Below, piece by piece: positions 1-10,661 of a DNA stretch of 64,000 nucleotides; position 1 is the first letter of the stretch, and each line of letters starts with the position of its first letter. The notes below the pieces were generated by a model. The model saw nothing but the letters and a program-made list of their open reading frames with translations. It was not told the origin of the DNA and ran no database searches. The stretch covers positions 1 through 64,000 of the forward strand of contig NZ_JACIXG010000016.1 of NCBI RefSeq assembly GCF_014360585.1, read 5' to 3'. The DNA comes from Nocardioides sp. Its GTDB lineage: Bacteria; Actinomycetota; Actinomycetes; Propionibacteriales; Nocardioidaceae. The position numbers were made by a program, and so were the translations under genes.

Positions 1-28
1 CTGAGAGTGGTCTATAGGCCACTCTCAG
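1..28. terminator. Hairpin, probable terminator
   Basis: A perfect 10-bp inverted repeat (CTGAGAGTGG / CCACTCTCAG) with an 8-nt loop. It lies just downstream of the minus-strand DUF1684 gene that stops at position 64, so it most likely ends that transcript; it could also serve a gene left of the window. Confidence 0.6.
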
Positions 29-63
29 CTTCACAACCCTTCTTAGCTGCGACAGAGGATCCG

Positions 64-861
64 TCAGGCGGGCTTCTTCTCCCCGGCCTCGACCGCGACC
101 GAGAGGCGGTTGTGAGGCGGAGGGAGCGGGCAGGTGGCATGGTCGGTGTAGGCGCACGGCAGGTTGGTCGCGCGGTTGAAGTCGACCAGCACGTTGCCCT
201 CCGCATCGGGTGCACCCACGGACAGCGAGCGGGTGGCGGCGTACGTCGTCCTGCCCGAGGTCTCGTCGCGGAACAGCACGTGCAGGGAGCCCGGGGCGGA
301 GCCCGGGAAGGCGATCAGGCTGTGCCCGGTGCCGTCGACCTCGAACTCGATCTCGCCGACGGCCTCGTAGACGTGCTCCAGGCCGTCGACGACCGAACCC
401 ACGGTCGTGGGCACGGGCGGGTCGTAGGTGACGAAGCGTCCCTGGATCGCCCACCTCGGGTCGGGTGCGTAGGACTCGGTGCCGCGGTAGCCGGTCAGGA
501 CCGGGTTGTCGGGGTGGCGGGGGCGGATGACCGCGTTGCCGCCGCGGTTGGCGATCTCCACCGCCGCGTCGCCGAACAGTGCGGTGACCCCGCCGCGCTC
601 GTCGATGACACCGAACGAGTGCCGACCGGTGATCTCGGCGCCGTCGACGACCAACGACTCACCCGGGGCCAGCGAGACCACGATGCCGTCGGGACCGCTC
701 GACCAGGCGCCCGGCACGTCGTCGTACGTCTCCGGCTCCTCGGCGAGCCAGCGCATCGAGGTGATCGCGAGGAAACCGTGGGCCGATGCCCGCTTCCTCT
801 CGTGCTCCTCGTGCCATGCCGCCCAGTCCTGGGCGAAGGTGTCGGTGTCGGTGATGGTCAT
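64..861 (-). CDS. DUF1684 domain protein (copy 1)
   Basis: A 265-residue cytosolic protein with no signal peptide or membrane segment. It has the pattern of the DUF1684 family: an N-terminal WxxxHEEHERKR segment, FLAITSMRWL, a central TDY-type region (LTGYRGTESYAPDPRW) and the C-terminal VDFNRATNLPCAYTDHATCPLPPPHNRL block with Cys and His residues. The family is uncharacterised biochemically. A paralogue of the same length and layout lies about 3 kb away (3560-4354), on the other side of guaB, which suggests an old local duplication. The ATG at 861 follows an AGGACCC-type purine stretch and begins MTITDTDTF. Function is not assigned. Confidence 0.85.
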   Translation of the reverse strand: MTITDTDTFAQDWAAWHEEHERKRASAHGFLAITSMRWLAEEPETYDDVPGAWSSGPDGIVVSLAPGESLVVDGAEITGRHSFGVIDERGGVTALFGDAAVEIANRGGNAVIRPRHPDNPVLTGYRGTESYAPDPRWAIQGRFVTYDPPVPTTVGSVVDGLEHVYEAVGEIEFEVDGTGHSLIAFPGSAPGSLHVLFRDETSGRTTYAATRSLSVGAPDAEGNVLVDFNRATNLPCAYTDHATCPLPPPHNRLSVAVEAGEKKPA

Positions 862-966
862 GGGTCCTCCCGGAAGGATCGGATGCTGGCACCGGATTGA
901 ACTCCGACCGGTCCGGATTGGTGCCCGAATTCCTCACATCGTGATCATCTCGTCGCACGAAATGGG

Positions 967-998
967 ACGAGCCCCGGATCGGTTGATCCGGGGCTCGT
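967..998 (-). terminator. guaB terminator hairpin
   Basis: A 14-bp perfect stem (ACGAGCCCCGGATC / GATCCGGGGCTCGT) with a GGTT loop, 12 bp beyond the guaB stop on the minus strand. Its GC-rich stem and position fit an intrinsic or stem-only actinobacterial terminator. Confidence 0.75.
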
Positions 999-1009
999 GG
1001 TGGTGCGGG

Positions 1010-2518
<1,509 letters not shown>

Positions 2519-2575
2519 CTACGGCCGAGCCCCAGGGATCACCGAAACGGCGAGACTCCCCAGGTGTTTGCTGCA

Positions 2576-3487
2576 CTACCGATCCAACGGCTTGAGATCC
2601 CGCACCGGCACCTTGACGGTCAGCAGATCACCGGCCATCCGGATCCGGCCGCGCATGCCGGCGGCGAGGACCATGGGCAGCACGGCCTGGTTGTCGGACC
2701 GGGTGGTGAGCAGGATCTCGTCGGCGCCGAGCATGTGCGCGAGCTTGGCGGTGTCGATCAGCAGCCGGGTGCCGATGCCTCGGCGCTGCCAGGCCGGGTC
2801 GACGCGCAGGTTGATCACGCGGACGTTCTCGTCGTCCTCGACCGGCGCCAGGACCTCGCCGATGCCGACCGCGACGCCGTCGACGAGGGCGGTGACGGCC
2901 TCGCCGGTGACGACGAGGTCAGGGGTGCTTCCGGTGCCGAGGCGGCGTACGGGCGGGGTGGTGCCGATGGCCGCCGACTCGCGACTGCGTTCGAGGACAT
3001 CGTTGACCAGGTCGGCCATCGCGGAGCCACGGGCACGCTCGGTCGTGGTGAAGGGAGCGGTGCGGTGCAGCTGGACGTCGACGTCGGCGACCCGCAGCTC
3101 CATGGTGTCGTGCACGACCCCGGGCGGAGCCTCGGGCTCGGCGTCGAAGAGGTGGGCGACCACCTCCGGGAACGACATCGGCCGCTCCAGGACGTACCGG
3201 CAGGCCTGCACATAGCGGGTCGGCTGGTCGGCCAGGGCCGCCTCGTTGGCGGGCTGGACGACGGTGTCACCGCCACCGGCGGCGGAGAAGAGAGCGCAGA
3301 TCTCGCTCTCGCCCCAACCCGCGGGCGTACGCAGCACGAACTCGTCGGTGACCTCCGCCAGCCCCGGGAAGATCTGCATCCCCAAGATGTTGACCCCGGC
3401 CTTGCCGCAGCGCTGCGCCAGCGCCGCGAGCGCCCCAGGTCGGTCAGGCAGCGTCGTACGCACTCTCCACAACATCGTCCCCGCCAT
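2576..3487 (-). CDS. ACT domain-GNAT acetyltransferase fusion
   Basis: A 303-residue two-domain protein. Residues 1 to about 75 form an ACT-like ligand-binding domain (RTTLPDRPGALAALAQRCGKAGVNI), a fold normally used to sense amino acids. The C-terminal half is a GNAT acyltransferase with the acetyl-CoA loop RVDPAWQRRGIGTRLL. This suggests N-acetylation regulated by a small ligand, but the substrate cannot be read from the sequence. It is upstream of guaB on the same strand with a 66-bp gap, so it may be cotranscribed. No secretion signal is visible. Confidence 0.85.
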   Translation of the reverse strand: MAGTMLWRVRTTLPDRPGALAALAQRCGKAGVNILGMQIFPGLAEVTDEFVLRTPAGWGESEICALFSAAGGGDTVVQPANEAALADQPTRYVQACRYVLERPMSFPEVVAHLFDAEPEAPPGVVHDTMELRVADVDVQLHRTAPFTTTERARGSAMADLVNDVLERSRESAAIGTTPPVRRLGTGSTPDLVVTGEAVTALVDGVAVGIGEVLAPVEDDENVRVINLRVDPAWQRRGIGTRLLIDTAKLAHMLGADEILLTTRSDNQAVLPMVLAAGMRGRIRMAGDLLTVKVPVRDLKPLDR

Positions 3488-3559
3488 GGGACCTAGTCTG
3501 CCTGTTTCGCTGTTTCCGGTCCGTTTCGCACGGTTAAACCTTCGAACCGGAACCAGGCG

Positions 3560-4354
3560 TCAGTCGGCGGGCGCCCGCGGCGGGGTCTGCTCGCCGGCTT
3601 CGACGAGCACGTCGATGTGGTTGCTGGCGGGCGGGAGCGGGCAGGTGGCGTGGATCGTGTAGGCACAGGGCATGTTGGCGGCGCGGTTGAAGTCGATGAC
3701 GGCCTTACCGTCGGCAGGCGGCGCGACGGCGAGCTGACGGCAGGCGGCGTAGGTCGTGACGCCGCTGGTCTCGTCGGTGAACAGCAGCCACAGCTCGCCG
3801 TCACCGCCGTCGAAGGCGATCAGCCGCTGCGGGCGGCCACCCACCTCGAACGCCACCTCCCCCACGGCGTCGATGACGCTCGAACGACCCTCGACCACGG
3901 AGCCGACCGAGATCGGCCGGCTCGTCGCGTAGGGCGTGAAGGCCGCTTCCACCCGCCACGCCGGGTCCGGAGCGTACGTCGGGGTGCCGGTGTAGTCGCG
4001 CAGGAACGGGCCGTCGGGCTGCCGCGGCCGGAGGACCGGGGTGCCGAAGCGGTCGGCGACCTCGACCGTCCCGGCATCGAAGGTCGCGATCACTCCCACA
4101 GGATCGACTTCCCCGAAGACGTACCGACCGGCAAGGGTGGTGCCACCGAGCTCGAGCCACTCGCCCGGACCGAGCTCGACCACGGCACCCTCCGGCCCCT
4201 TCGACCAGACACCCGGGACCCCGGGGAACCGCTGCGGCTTGGCGCTCAGCCAGTGCAGCCCGGTGATCGCCAGGAAACCTTCCGGGCTTCTCAGCTCGGC
4301 CTCCCGCCCATCGCGCCACCGTTGCCAGGCCTGCTCGAAAGTCACGTGCCGCAC
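3560..4354 (-). CDS. DUF1684 domain protein (copy 2)
   Basis: A 264-residue paralogue of the gene at 64-861. It shares the same order of signatures: FEQAWQRWRDGREAELRSPEGFLAITGLHWL near the N terminus, RDYTGTPTYAPDPAW in the middle, and VIDFNRAANMPCAYTIHATCPLPPASNHI at the C terminus. The family is of unknown function. The start at 4354 (MRHVTFEQAW) aligns well with copy 1. A 72-bp gap separates it from the ACT-GNAT gene on the same strand. Confidence 0.85.
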   Translation of the reverse strand: MRHVTFEQAWQRWRDGREAELRSPEGFLAITGLHWLSAKPQRFPGVPGVWSKGPEGAVVELGPGEWLELGGTTLAGRYVFGEVDPVGVIATFDAGTVEVADRFGTPVLRPRQPDGPFLRDYTGTPTYAPDPAWRVEAAFTPYATSRPISVGSVVEGRSSVIDAVGEVAFEVGGRPQRLIAFDGGDGELWLLFTDETSGVTTYAACRQLAVAPPADGKAVIDFNRAANMPCAYTIHATCPLPPASNHIDVLVEAGEQTPPRAPAD

Positions 4355-4411
4355 TCTACAAAGATCTGCGTTGCCAGGTCTTGCAATAGTCGCCGACTTT
4401 TACCCTCGGCT

Positions 4412-5227
4412 TCACCCGTCGGCCGTGTGCGCCATGCTGCGCACCCTCCTGAGCAGGCGGATCGCGCCGCGCGCCGCGGTGACCAGGAGTAGATACCAGA
4501 TCGCGGCCACCACCAGCAGCGGGATGATCAGGTGGTTGCGCTCGTCGAGCGCCTGGACCACTCCCAGCAGGTCGGTGATCGCGAGCACGGAGACCAGGCT
4601 GGTCGCCTGGATCGTCGTCACCAGGACGTCACCGAGCGCGGTGAGCCGGTCACCGCTCGAAAGAGCCCTCGCTGCGTACGCTCCCAGCGCCAGCGCCAAC
4701 CCGACGATCGCCGCGTGGACCGGTGTGACCAGCCGGACCGCGTCGATGTGCACCCCCGGGATCCCGAAGGTGATGTCCGGGAAGACCAGCGCGATGTTGC
4801 TCCACAGCAACAGCTGGACGAGCACCGGGATGCCGCCGAAGACCCAGACGTACGCCGCCGCGATCTCGCGCAGCACCGGGTTGCCCGATCTCTCCATCCT
4901 GCCCACGGCGAGGCCGAGCGCCGACGCCAGTGCGAAGACCAGCACGGTGAGCCGGACGGTGAGCCAGACTCCGCCGAGGACATCGGGATGGAGCAGGTGG
5001 CCGGTGACCTCGCCCGGGAGCAGGTTCTCGTTTCTCATCAGGCTCCACAGGAACCTCAGAAGAAGGAGGGTGAGAAGGACAGCGATCGCCCATTCGACCG
5101 TGTTGGTCTCGACACGCCTCCGCCTAGCGGCTCCGGCGGCTCGACCAGCGCTCCCGTCGGTCGAGCCGCGAGCGCTAGCGAGCGTGTCGAGACCAACACA
5201 GTCGTCGTCGGCAGCGGTCTCGGTCAT
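4412..5227 (-). CDS. Orphan amino-acid-type ABC permease, probably degenerate
   Basis: A 271-residue inner-membrane protein of the polar amino-acid permease family (AYVWVFGGIPVLVQLLLWSNIALVFP, TSLVSVLAITDLL, five or so hydrophobic segments). Two things are wrong. First, the EAA loop that contacts the ATPase is missing: the sequence jumps from GAYAARALSSGDRL directly to VLVTTIQATSLVSV, where homologues carry about 25 more residues with the EAA...G motif. Second, residues about 9-44 (CVGLDTLASARGSTDG... RRRRVETNTV) are encoded by a copy of the window's dispersed repeat, and no other start codon avoids it. No ATPase or binding protein gene is adjacent. Probably a decaying or non-canonical permease. 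Confidence 0.7.
   Translation of the reverse strand: MTETAADDDCVGLDTLASARGSTDGSAGRAAGAARRRRVETNTVEWAIAVLLTLLLLRFLWSLMRNENLLPGEVTGHLLHPDVLGGVWLTVRLTVLVFALASALGLAVGRMERSGNPVLREIAAAYVWVFGGIPVLVQLLLWSNIALVFPDITFGIPGVHIDAVRLVTPVHAAIVGLALALGAYAARALSSGDRLTALGDVLVTTIQATSLVSVLAITDLLGVVQALDERNHLIIPLLVVAAIWYLLLVTAARGAIRLLRRVRSMAHTADG
5096..5204. repeat. Dispersed palindromic repeat, intragenic copy A
   Basis: GTGTTGGTCTCGACACGC and its complement GCGTGTCGAGACCAACAC bound this element, with inner inverted arms GGCTCGACCAGCG / GGTCGAGCCGCGAGCG. It lies within the first 45 codons of the orphan permease gene, in frame, so the protein carries repeat-encoded residues. Confidence 0.85.
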
Positions 5228-5323
5228 CGCGGTGAACGATCGCCTCGCTCGGTGACCAACAGGTTGCGACCAGCGAGCCGCAGGCGCAACTCACGCACTC
5301 AAAAGACCAACACCCTGGGCCGG

Positions 5324-8300
5324 TCAGGAAGCTTGGTTCTGACATTCCCTCATCGAGCTCTGCCAGTCGCTGAGCCGCCCGATGATCCAGACGAACGGCT
5401 GGGTGCGACCCCCGAGGACACACGTGCCCTTGATGACGCTCTCGAGCAGGCTCTCGACATCCCGCGAGCACAGTGCAGCCACCGCCTCGTCATCGAGCAG
5501 CCGAAGGGAACAAGCGGGGGTCTCGGCGGATACGGCGGCTCCTCGAGTGGCCCCCTGCTCGTCGATCCGGATCACGACGTCCTCCACCTCACCGGGCGAT
5601 CCGACCGTGACCGCGAGGCTCGGCACCGCTGAGGGCAGATCGGCCAGGGCGGTGTTCAGGTAGGCCGTGAACGCGTCGGCCCAGTCCGTCGCGCTGTGTC
5701 TCGAGGCCTGCGGATCAGCCGCCGGGAGCCGCGGCTCGCCGTCGTTGGATGCGTCACGACGGGTGACCTCTGCCTCCGCCTCGATCAAGGCCTGCAGAGT
5801 CTTGTCGACGTCTTCGCGGGTGTGGGACGCCGAGCAGATGAATCTCAACCGGCCTCGGCTGCGCTCGACGATCGGGTAGGTCACCGCCGCGGTGTGGACG
5901 CCCCGCTTGAAGAGGCCCCGGGCGATGGCACGAAGGTCCTCCCCGTCGGAGAAGTGCGGGGTGATGATGAGCCCGTCTCCGGTGCCGAGCTCGTAGCCCG
6001 CGTCCGAGAAGCGTTCCCTCATGTAGTCCGCGGTGTCCCAGAGTCGTTCTCGCAGCGCGTCGCTCTCGCCCACCCTGCGTAGTGCAGCGAGCGCTGCCGC
6101 GATGTCGGCGGGAGAGATGTTCGCCTGGAAGATGTAGGCCCTCGCCGATGTCCTCAGCAGAGCGATGTGAGGCTCACGAGCGGCGACCACACCGCCGATG
6201 CTCCCGAGTGCCTTGCTCAAGGTCGTGAGAAGGAAGTCGACCTGCTCGGTGACTCCCTCCGCGGCGCACAGCCCGGCACCTCGCGCTCCGTACAGGCCGA
6301 AGGAGTGAGCCTCGTCGACGAGGACGAGCGCGCCGAACTCCTTCGCGGTGGGCACGATGTCCCGTAGCGGGGCTGCCCCCTCCCCCATGCTGTACACGCT
6401 CTCGAGGACGACCAGGGTCGTACGGTAGGGCGAGGACTCCGCCTCGAGCACGGCGCGCAGGTCGGAGGCATCGTTGTGTCTGAACGTCCGCACTCGCGCA
6501 CCGCTCAGGCGAGCCCCGTCCACGAGCGACGCGTGGCAGAGCTGGTCCATCACCACGACGTCCCCCTCGCCGACCACCCCCGCGATGGCGCCGAGGCTCG
6601 CGGTGAAGCCGGTTGGGAAGAGGCAGGCGGACGGCTTGCCCACGATCTCGGCGAACTCCCGCTCGAACTCCAGGTGGAGGTCGGTCTGGCCTGAGCCCGC
6701 AGCGGATATCCCCATCCCCGTACCGAAGCGGCTGAGAGCGTTCCGTGCCTCCTCGATGATCTTCTCGTCCCGGTTGAATCCGAGGTAGAGGTTGGTGGTC
6801 CACATGATCGCCTCGCGCACCTCGCCGGTGTGCACGTCGACGACGGTGCCCCGCTCGGCGCTCCCGGTGCGCACGACCTTGCCGTAGGGATCCAGACCCG
6901 AGCGGGACAGGAGGCCTCTCATGTGCTGCACGAGCGCACCCTTGTCGGTCGCGGACCAGGCCGGAATCTTGGCGGCGAAGGCCGGTGGATGTCCCGACTG
7001 GACCTGTGCCTGGAAGGCGGCGAGCCGGGCCGCGGCCCCGACGCCGTTCGGGTGCTCATCCGTGTCTCGGCGACCGGACGTACGGCCGAGGACCGCCTGG
7101 AGTGCGTCGGCGGCGTCCTCGGGAGTCATCTGCTCGACCAGCGTGGACGACGGCAGGCTCGTCAGCAGCTCCTGCGACAGACGTACGGTGAGCTCGGCGA
7201 TGTCCAACGAATCAAGGCCCAGCGATTCCAGCGACTCATCCGGCGGGACCGATTCGGCGTCGAGCGAACCGAGCAGCACGGCCGCCTCTCTCCTGACCGT
7301 GTCGAGCAGCGACGACCGCCGATCTTCCTTCGTCTTCACGCCAGGGGCCGCCTCGGCGCTCCCGTGCCGTGCGCGGGGAAGCCGGTGGCGGTCCACCTTG
7401 CCGTTGGGCAGTCGCGGCAGCTCGGTCAGCGGCATCACGACGTTCGGAATCATGTACTTCGGCAGGCGGTCCGCCAGGTGGGCACGCACGGCAGCGGCGG
7501 TCACGGACTCGCGCCGGGTCTCCACGTACGCCACCAGGAGGCTCTTGTCTTCTGCCGGGTCGACGACCACCGCCGCGTCGTCGACTCCGGGCATCGACTC
7601 CAGCACCACCTCGATCTCATCCAGCTCGATCCGGTGGCCGCGGATCTTGACCTGCCGGTCGACTCGGCCGAGGAACTCGAGCTCTCCTGCTTCGGTCCAC
7701 CGGCACAGGTCTCCGGTCCGATAGAGCCGTCGCTCCGGGATCGGGCCGTCTTCCTTGAGCTCCGGAAACCGCTGTCGAGTCCGCTCGTCGTCGTGGAGAT
7801 ATCCCCTCGCCAGCTGGTCACCGGCCAGGAAGAGCTCACCCGCCACGCCGTCGGGAGCCGGCTGCAGGAGCTCGTCCAGCACGTAGGCCCGAGCGCCGGC
7901 GACCGGGCTGCCGATCGTGATCGACTCGGCCCCCGCATCGACGACGCCGGCGGTCGTGAACACGGTGGCCTCCGTCGGGCCGTAGACGTTCAGGACCCGC
8001 GGCGGACGTGGCGCAGCATGCAGATCCGCGACGAGGGAGGCAGTGAGCACCTCGCCCCCGAGCACCACGCATCGAACCCCGGCCGGCAGCGGTCCGGCCG
8101 CGAGCAATGCCTTCATCGCGGAGGGCACCATGATGGTCGTGCGCACCCGATGCGCTCCGGGCAGCTCACGCAACGCGAGCACGTTCTCCGACAGCACGAC
8201 CGTCCCGCCGAGCATCAACGTCCCCAAGATCTCCATGACCGAAGGGTCGAAGCAGACCGAGGCACCCGCCAGAACTCCGGCCAGGTCCTCCTCGTCGAGC

Positions 8301-8905
8301 AACTGGCGCATGGCCTTCGTCATCGCGACGACGCTCCGGTGCTCGACCGACACACCCTTGGGGTTCCCTGTCGACCCCGAGGTGTAGATGACGTACGCAA
8401 CGTCACCGGCCACAGGATCCGCGCTCGACGTCGGCCGGCGCTCCGGGATCGAGCGAAGGCGCAAGATGTCAGCTGCTGCCGAACACAGCTCGGCCGTTTC
8501 GTCGCCGTCGACGATCACCGCGACGACCCGGGAGTGCTCGACCATGTAGCGCACCCGTTCCGACGGATAGGTGGGGTCGAGGGGCACGTAACCGCAGCCG
8601 GCTCGCAGGACCCCCAGCAGAGTTGCGACCAGCTCCCACGTGCGGCCCAGACACACCCCCACGAGCGATCCCGGCGCCACACCCCGGGCGACCAGCTCAT
8701 CGGCGACCACCTGCGCTCGGGCACGCAGCTGCTCATAGGTGATGTCGACCGCCCCGTCGACGACCGCCGTCTGACGCGACAGACGCGATGCCTGGGTGTC
8801 GAACAGCCCCCAGATGGTCTCCTCGGATTCGCCACCTACGCCCGGCACATCCATGTCGTCGTGTTCGTCGTGGCGCATTTTCTGCTCCCAAGTGATCGCG
8901 GTCAC
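5324..8905 (-). CDS. NRPS-like adenylation-carrier-alpha-oxoamine synthase fusion
   Basis: A 1193-residue single-gene assembly line. Residues about 25-510 form an amino-acid-type adenylation domain: TSGSTG at 175-180, an A4-like FDPSVMEI with the Asp that usually binds the substrate amino group, YGPTE at 308, YRTGD at 395 and NGKVDR at 501. Residues about 530-605 are a carrier domain with LGLDSLD; Ser566 would carry phosphopantetheine. Residues about 640-1045 are a PLP-dependent alpha-oxoamine synthase (AONS/KBL family) with DEAHSFG at 864 and the Schiff-base Lys898 in TLSKALG. A C-terminal segment (1075-1175) is weakly reminiscent of SCP2 folds. Inference: an activated acyl or aminoacyl thioester is condensed with an amino acid, releasing CO2, to give an alpha-amino ketone. 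No other biosynthetic genes flank it. Confidence 0.88.
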   Translation of the reverse strand: MTAITWEQKMRHDEHDDMDVPGVGGESEETIWGLFDTQASRLSRQTAVVDGAVDITYEQLRARAQVVADELVARGVAPGSLVGVCLGRTWELVATLLGVLRAGCGYVPLDPTYPSERVRYMVEHSRVVAVIVDGDETAELCSAAADILRLRSIPERRPTSSADPVAGDVAYVIYTSGSTGNPKGVSVEHRSVVAMTKAMRQLLDEEDLAGVLAGASVCFDPSVMEILGTLMLGGTVVLSENVLALRELPGAHRVRTTIMVPSAMKALLAAGPLPAGVRCVVLGGEVLTASLVADLHAAPRPPRVLNVYGPTEATVFTTAGVVDAGAESITIGSPVAGARAYVLDELLQPAPDGVAGELFLAGDQLARGYLHDDERTRQRFPELKEDGPIPERRLYRTGDLCRWTEAGELEFLGRVDRQVKIRGHRIELDEIEVVLESMPGVDDAAVVVDPAEDKSLLVAYVETRRESVTAAAVRAHLADRLPKYMIPNVVMPLTELPRLPNGKVDRHRLPRARHGSAEAAPGVKTKEDRRSSLLDTVRREAAVLLGSLDAESVPPDESLESLGLDSLDIAELTVRLSQELLTSLPSSTLVEQMTPEDAADALQAVLGRTSGRRDTDEHPNGVGAAARLAAFQAQVQSGHPPAFAAKIPAWSATDKGALVQHMRGLLSRSGLDPYGKVVRTGSAERGTVVDVHTGEVREAIMWTTNLYLGFNRDEKIIEEARNALSRFGTGMGISAAGSGQTDLHLEFEREFAEIVGKPSACLFPTGFTASLGAIAGVVGEGDVVVMDQLCHASLVDGARLSGARVRTFRHNDASDLRAVLEAESSPYRTTLVVLESVYSMGEGAAPLRDIVPTAKEFGALVLVDEAHSFGLYGARGAGLCAAEGVTEQVDFLLTTLSKALGSIGGVVAAREPHIALLRTSARAYIFQANISPADIAAALAALRRVGESDALRERLWDTADYMRERFSDAGYELGTGDGLIITPHFSDGEDLRAIARGLFKRGVHTAAVTYPIVERSRGRLRFICSASHTREDVDKTLQALIEAEAEVTRRDASNDGEPRLPAADPQASRHSATDWADAFTAYLNTALADLPSAVPSLAVTVGSPGEVEDVVIRIDEQGATRGAAVSAETPACSLRLLDDEAVAALCSRDVESLLESVIKGTCVLGGRTQPFVWIIGRLSDWQSSMRECQNQAS

Positions 8906-8982
8906 GCTCCGTGGTGGCGAAGATCCTAGTGGCGCGGCCGAGATGTTCCTTGAACGCTTGGAACACCGCTGGGCCCCAAAAG

Positions 8983-9020
8983 ACCAACACCCGCCCGGGT
9001 GGGGCCGGGCGGGTGTTGGT
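8983..9020 (-). terminator. Intrinsic terminator after LVIVD gene
   Basis: A perfect 16-bp stem (ACCAACACCCGCCCGG / CCGGGCGGGTGTTGGT) with a 6-nt loop. On the minus strand it is followed by CTTTTGG, 12 bp past the stop of the gene at 9032, which is a clear intrinsic terminator. Confidence 0.85.
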
Positions 9021-9031
9021 GCTCTCTGGGC

Positions 9032-10531
9032 TCAGTAGGAGGGCTGAGCCTGCACGTTCAGCTCGTCGAACCTGACCTTCTTCGCCGAGGCGACCCTTGG
9101 GTCGCGCAGGTCGAAGACGTCGAAGCCACGCTGGATCTCGTTGGAGTAGATGTAGCCGTTGTAGTAGTAGGTCGACCACGGGCCGGCGATGGTCGTGGTG
9201 TCCTCGAAGGGACCGCGGTCGAACCAGGCGATCTCCTTCGGGTTGGCCGAGTCGGTGAAGTCGAAGACGGAGATGCCGCCCTGATACCAGGCCTGGACCA
9301 TGATGTCCTTGCCCTTGACCGGGATCAGCGAGCCGTTGTGGGCGACGCAGTTCTCGGTGTTGGACTGGGTGCGCGGGATCTTGTAGTACGACTTGAAGAC
9401 CAGGTCGGTGCCCTCGATGTCGTAGATGCCGTTGGCGCCCCTCTTGGGACCGACCTCCGGGTTGCAGGTCGCCGCGCCGCCACCGCCGAGCTCGTCGGTG
9501 AACACGACCTTGGTGCCGATGTTGTTGAAGGTGGCCGAGTGCCAGAAGGCGAAGTTCTCGGTGTCCCGGACCCGCTCGGTCACGACCGGGTTCTCGCGGT
9601 CGGAGATGTCCATCAGGATGCCGTCGCCCATGCACGCACCGGCCGCGATGTCCTTGCTCGGGTAGGTGGTGATGTCGTGACAGCCGGCGGTGTTGGTGTA
9701 GCCACCGTCGGGGAAGAGCACCGGCTCGTTGACCACCGCGGCGGTTGCCGGTGCCTTCGTCGGGATCTTCACGACGCTGATCTTGTCGTGGGGCGGCTGG
9801 CAGTCGGGGAACTCCGGGCGCGGCCCGTAGGAGGAGACGTACGCATAGACGGCCTTGCCGTCCTTGCTCGGCGCCAGCGAGTGGGTGTGGGAGCCGCACT
9901 TGGTCTCGACCGCCGCGACGTAGGCCGGCTGTGCCGGGTTGCTGATGTCGAAGACCCGGATGCCTTCCCAGGACTCCTTGATCGCCGCCGACTGCGCGAC
10001 GTTGTCACAGGTGTTGTTGCTGCGGCTGGAGTCGACGGAGAGGACGAGCAGGTCGCCGTGGACCGAGATGTCGTTCTGCGCGCCCGGGCACACGACCTGG
10101 GTGACCAGCTTGGGCTTGCTGGGCTTCTTGATGTCGATCACGTTGAAGCCGTTGTAGTTGCCGGCGAATGCGTAGTGGCCCTGGAACGCCAGGTCGCTGT
10201 TGAGCGCGCTGGTCGGCGTGAACGCCCCCGACTTGGGGAGGTTCGCGACCAGGTGCAGGTTGGGGGTGCCTTCGGCCTCTCCGGCCTCCACGGCCGGGTT
10301 GTTGACGCCGAGCTTCGCGATGTCGTTGCCCGGAGCACAGGCCGAGGCGAAGTTGTCTCCGGCCGCGGCCAGGATCTTCTTCTCCGCCTCGGTGCAGCTG
10401 GGCTGGGGAGCGGCGCTCTGGGAGCCGTGCGAGTGGGACTCGTCGGCCGAGGACGGGGCGGCGACGGCCAGCCCTCCGGCGACGATCATGGCCGACGCGA
10501 CTGCGGCCAGGATGTGGATAGGACGTCTCAT
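9032..10531 (-). CDS. Secreted LVIVD-repeat protein
   Basis: A roughly 499-residue exported protein. The start ATG at 10531 (MRRPIHILAAVASAMIVAGG) gives a textbook Sec signal peptide ending near APSSADES; the longer ORF start adds 14 residues in front of the twin Arg. The body has the LVIVD-type beta-propeller repeats (YNGFNVIDIKKPSKPKLV, WEGIRVFDISNPAQPAYVAAV, GGISVFDFTDSANPKEIAWF), seen in secreted actinobacterial proteins of unknown function. It is divergent from the DUF305 lipoprotein gene across 130 bp and has its own terminator. The molecular role is unknown; a cell-surface or extracellular scaffold is plausible. Confidence 0.85.
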   Translation of the reverse strand: MRRPIHILAAVASAMIVAGGLAVAAPSSADESHSHGSQSAAPQPSCTEAEKKILAAAGDNFASACAPGNDIAKLGVNNPAVEAGEAEGTPNLHLVANLPKSGAFTPTSALNSDLAFQGHYAFAGNYNGFNVIDIKKPSKPKLVTQVVCPGAQNDISVHGDLLVLSVDSSRSNNTCDNVAQSAAIKESWEGIRVFDISNPAQPAYVAAVETKCGSHTHSLAPSKDGKAVYAYVSSYGPRPEFPDCQPPHDKISVVKIPTKAPATAAVVNEPVLFPDGGYTNTAGCHDITTYPSKDIAAGACMGDGILMDISDRENPVVTERVRDTENFAFWHSATFNNIGTKVVFTDELGGGGAATCNPEVGPKRGANGIYDIEGTDLVFKSYYKIPRTQSNTENCVAHNGSLIPVKGKDIMVQAWYQGGISVFDFTDSANPKEIAWFDRGPFEDTTTIAGPWSTYYYNGYIYSNEIQRGFDVFDLRDPRVASAKKVRFDELNVQAQPSY

Positions 10532-10661
10532 GGGGGGTCGCCTTCCGAGTCGACTGCCGTGCGGATGAGCCACGGGCCTGTCGATTCTAGGGAAATCCCC
10601 TTCCTCCGACGGCGAGAATGAATAAGTTGACTACCCTGCGTACGCCTCGGAAGGCAGGTCC

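Noticed and set aside
6830-8929. 699-aa plus-strand ORF opposite the adenylation domain
   Set aside because: Antisense shadow of the megaprotein gene; His/Arg/Gly-rich with no motif.
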